A stretch of DNA of 22,383 bases, from the IMG/VR virus record IMGVR_UViG_3300036900_000040, positions 1 through 22,383 of that record. The stretch is one strand, 5' to 3'. This document shows positions 20,890 through 22,383 of this stretch, one piece after another; positions within the stretch are counted from its first letter, which is position 1; every line of letters starts with the position of its first letter. The translations under genes and the position numbers were made by a program. The notes under the pieces were generated by a model, which was not told the origin of the DNA, did no database searches, and worked only from the letters and a program-made list of their open reading frames with translations. Origin of the DNA: a virus.

Positions 20890-21023
20890 AAGATCGGCGG
20901 TATTCGGAGCTATTAAAGATGGCGCAGGAGCAGGAGAAAGCTCTGCACCCGATGCACTACGGCATGCTTGCCTTGACCCTGGTGATCGGCATCCTGCGCA
21001 TTCTGGCCGAGGGGGAGCGGTGA
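20886..21023 (+). CDS. Tiny single-span membrane protein (45 aa)
   Basis: ATG 20886 overlaps the previous TGA, and its own TGA overlaps the next GTG. Residues 1-20 are charged and helical (MKDRRYSELLKMAQEQEKAL), then residues 23-40 (MHYGMLALTLVIGILRIL) form one hydrophobic segment long enough to span a membrane, ending in AEGER. Holins are usually longer and sit near endolysins; none is seen here. A small inner-membrane early protein such as a superinfection-exclusion factor is possible, but nothing specific supports it. The overlap on both sides is the main reason to accept so short a gene. Confidence 0.6.
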   Translation: MKDRRYSELLKMAQEQEKALHPMHYGMLALTLVIGILRILAEGER

Positions 21024-21622
21024 GCCGGAAGGTTAGTAACAGTCGCGTAGACGACATTCACCACGCCCTGGTCAAGTCGTACCGGGGGCACGAGGGACGG
21101 AAGATCGGCATGATGGACGGCGGGCACTTTATCCCGATGTTCATGGCTAACGAGCTTTCAGCCATTCTGGACGAACTGCGCATGCGGCGGAACCTCAAGA
21201 GCCGAATGGGCCAGCACCATTGGCAGATGTCGCCGGTCACGAAGCAGCTTATCAAGATGGACGTTTGGGACGTGATCGAAGTCGGGCCGATGACCGTGGG
21301 CGCGTTGACGACCTGCAGGCAGACGGCGCGGCGGCACATGAACAACCCTAAGGCGGTCTGGCACTCCAAGACGTTGAAGAATGGTAACCGCTGGATCGAG
21401 CGGGTCCCGGATGGTTCGCCCATCCACGCCGATTGGACGAACCCCGCCGTGCGCCAACTGGCCGACATGGAGGTTGGTGATCGGGCCGTCATCAAGACGT
21501 TGAAAGGGAAGATGTACAACGGCATCAAGGTCCAGGCCCGGCTGCTGATGGGGAAGCCGGACGCGAACTGGTGGTGCGAAAACCTCGCGGATGGGAGCGT
21601 CCGCGTACGGAGGAAGAAGTGA
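21020..21622 (+). CDS. Hypothetical protein with an internally duplicated domain (200 aa)
   Basis: Starts at GTG 21020 (GTGA overlap with the previous stop; GGGGGAG just upstream). The N-terminal 65 residues are helical and basic. Residues 72-125 and 142-195 are ungapped repeats offset by exactly 70 residues. Shared positions include Pro72/142, Gln76/146, Leu77/147, Met80/150, Val82/152, Asp84/154, Ala103-Arg104/173-174, Met107/177, Pro110/180, Ala112/182, Trp114/184, Leu119/189 and Gly122/192. That is 14 identities in 54. Each unit runs from a QL..M.V.D strand, through a basic AR..M..P.A.W helix-like stretch, to an L..G turn. The basic, paired layout suggests two-site binding, perhaps to DNA, but no family is recognised. 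The protein ends VRVRRKK. Confidence 0.72.
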   Translation: MSRKVSNSRVDDIHHALVKSYRGHEGRKIGMMDGGHFIPMFMANELSAILDELRMRRNLKSRMGQHHWQMSPVTKQLIKMDVWDVIEVGPMTVGALTTCRQTARRHMNNPKAVWHSKTLKNGNRWIERVPDGSPIHADWTNPAVRQLADMEVGDRAVIKTLKGKMYNGIKVQARLLMGKPDANWWCENLADGSVRVRRKK

Positions 21623-21960
21623 TTGACCATTCGGCGGATGATCGGTTCCACGCGAAGGTGCTGCACGACACGCAAGTCGGCTTGATGGTGGGGCACACGG
21701 AAGAGCCTCCGGAAACGACGCGCTGGCGGATCACCTACCTGTGCAACCACTGTAACCACATGCACGCGGTGTCCGGAACGTTCATGCAGGTACAACAGAC
21801 GATGGCCTGCTTCATGATCCTCGGCTACCCCATCCTGCGCGTGGAGGACGAGGGCTTCGCCCAACTGGTCGCCTTGGACGGCCACGACATCAACACCCAG
21901 GAAGGGCTCGAACAAGCGGCGGAAGCCTATCAGGCCTTCTGTGACGCAACGCGGAGCTAG
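21619..21960 (+). CDS. Hypothetical Cys/His-motif protein (113 aa)
   Basis: GTG 21619 overlaps the previous stop (GTGA), with GGAGGAA right upstream; an earlier in-frame GTG at 21571 lies deep in the preceding gene and is rejected. Residues 36-55 (WRITYLCNHCNHMHAVSGTF) contain a C-x2-C-x-H-x-H cluster (Cys42, Cys45, His47, His49) suited to a single metal site. The rest alternates helix and strand (MQVQQTMACFMILGYPILRV, LVALDGHDINTQEGLEQAAE). I do not know a named family. It closes the overlapping gene group that begins with the HTH gene. Confidence 0.68.
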   Translation: MIDHSADDRFHAKVLHDTQVGLMVGHTEEPPETTRWRITYLCNHCNHMHAVSGTFMQVQQTMACFMILGYPILRVEDEGFAQLVALDGHDINTQEGLEQAAEAYQAFCDATRS

Positions 21961-21986
21961 ACGGCGTAGTACCACCATGGTACGCT
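21958..21986 (+). promoter_or_regulatory. Candidate promoter with overlapping dyad
   Basis: TAGACG (21958-21963), a 17-base spacer and TACGCT (21981-21986). A dyad GTACCA-CCA-TGGTAC at 21969-21983 overlaps the -10 box, as expected for an operator. It lies in the only gap of this gene group, 30 bases before ATG 22016. The match to consensus is weak. Confidence 0.3.
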
Positions 21987-22015
21987 GGTCGCTCGGCCTG
22001 AGGGGGTAACCTGTA

Positions 22016-22240
22016 ATGACGCGTAGGACTGGCCTTTCAAGGCGGGTGGGGGCTCGACAACTGTCGTTCATCCACTTCCGTACCTGGAGGGAAGGCAGAA
22101 CGGCGGAGTATGCGGTGCCCGCGTGTATGGCCGAACCCACCATGCGTCTAGTTCGAGCGCAGACCACCACGGACATGAAGAAGATCACGTGCGGGTCCTG
22201 CATCGAGGCGCTTAAAGAGGCTGGCCTGTGGCAGGAATGA
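22016..22240 (+). CDS. Small Cys-motif protein (74 aa)
   Basis: ATG 22016 has a strong GAGGGGG ribosome site upstream. The N-terminal half is basic (MTRRTGLSRRVGARQLSFIH); then VPACMAEPTM holds Cys37, and MKKITCGSCIEALKEAG holds Cys59 and Cys62 at the start of a helix. The pattern 'C...t......v.C..C...l' is seen in very small phage proteins that probably bind zinc with His20 or another residue as fourth ligand. No specific role is known. The TGA overlaps the next ATG, linking it to the primase-like gene. Confidence 0.68.
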   Translation: MTRRTGLSRRVGARQLSFIHFRTWREGRTAEYAVPACMAEPTMRLVRAQTTTDMKKITCGSCIEALKEAGLWQE

Positions 22241-22383
22241 CAAGCAAAGAAGCGGCGGAAGCGGACCGGCACAGGTCCACGTCGCTTAAGTTCCTCACGT
22301 CCACGGGGCTAATCCCCGTCAAGGTTCGACCCGGCCAGAAAGACCCGTTCCCCGAGTGGGACCCGCGCACCGCCGCGAATGGC
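22237..22383 (+). CDS. Probable primase/polymerase N-terminus, cut by window edge
   Basis: Open from ATG 22237 (ATGA overlap with the previous stop, AGGA upstream) to the end of the window, 49 residues. After a helix (MTSKEAAEADRHRSTSLKFL) comes GLIPVKVRPGQKDPFPEWDP, which resembles the opening of bifunctional primase-polymerase (prim-pol) and related replication proteins: 'G..v.Pv.pg.K.P...W'. If so, this is the start of the phage replication module. The catalytic residues lie beyond the window, so this is a motif-based inference from a very short fragment. Confidence 0.55.
   Translation, partial: MTSKEAAEADRHRSTSLKFLTSTGLIPVKVRPGQKDPFPEWDPRTAANG

Noticed and set aside
20886-21023. Holin call for the 45-aa membrane protein
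   Set aside because: It has one membrane span and early-gene context with no endolysin nearby; hydrophobicity alone does not support a holin.
21058-22272. 404-codon minus-strand frame opposite the small early genes
   Set aside because: The plus-strand genes have overlapping starts and stops with good ribosome sites. The minus frame would be isolated and is low-complexity.

Overview
The window is a piece of a GC-rich tailed double-stranded DNA phage (or prophage) genome. The layout and protein families point to a podovirus-like virus with a P22-type tail machine. It has a P22-like portal, gp4-like and gp10-like tail accessory proteins, an N4 gp56-like major capsid protein and an ejection module that includes a transglycosylase. 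GC content and codon usage suggest a GC-rich, probably proteobacterial host, but nothing here identifies the host. No integrase, tRNA, CRISPR array, insertion sequence, lysis cassette or RNA polymerase is visible.

Left two thirds (1-16776, all on the minus strand, so read right to left): one tightly packed late operon. It begins with the terminase small subunit, a 59-aa gene wedged between the terminase subunits, and the terminase large subunit. The portal, a scaffold-like protein and the major capsid protein follow. Next come two small head-associated genes, each preceded by a near-identical hairpin plus ribosome-binding module, then the gp4-like and gp10-like tail accessory proteins. Three tail-fibre or appendage proteins follow, one with a SPRY domain and three 18-aa C-terminal repeats. 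After a small conserved protein, a 79-aa ORF and a GNAT-like protein come three putative DNA-ejection proteins: a Gly/Ala-rich 206-aa protein, a transglycosylase and a third cut by the window edge. Most junctions are stop/start overlaps (TGATG, ATGA), so translation is probably coupled.

Centre (16777-17471): a non-coding divergent region of about 0.7 kb between the leftward late operon and the rightward genes. It holds several G/C-rich inverted repeats and candidate promoters.

Right third (17472-22383, all on the plus strand): small, probably early genes in short groups separated by leaders. Two tiny genes of unknown function come first, followed by a 0.5-kb repeat-rich non-coding block. Then come a conserved phage protein with a histone-H1-like tail, a DUF2786 protein, a MerR/excisionase-like HTH protein, a run of overlapping small genes (two with Cys clusters, one with a membrane segment, one with an internally duplicated domain), and another small Cys-containing gene. 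The last gene is cut by the window edge, and its first 49 residues resemble a primase-polymerase N-terminus, so a replication module probably begins there.

The parts least explained by known families are the twin hairpin/RBS modules in the capsid operon, the repeat-rich block at 17867-18378, the shared leader motifs of the rightward genes, and the duplicated-domain protein at 21020-21622.
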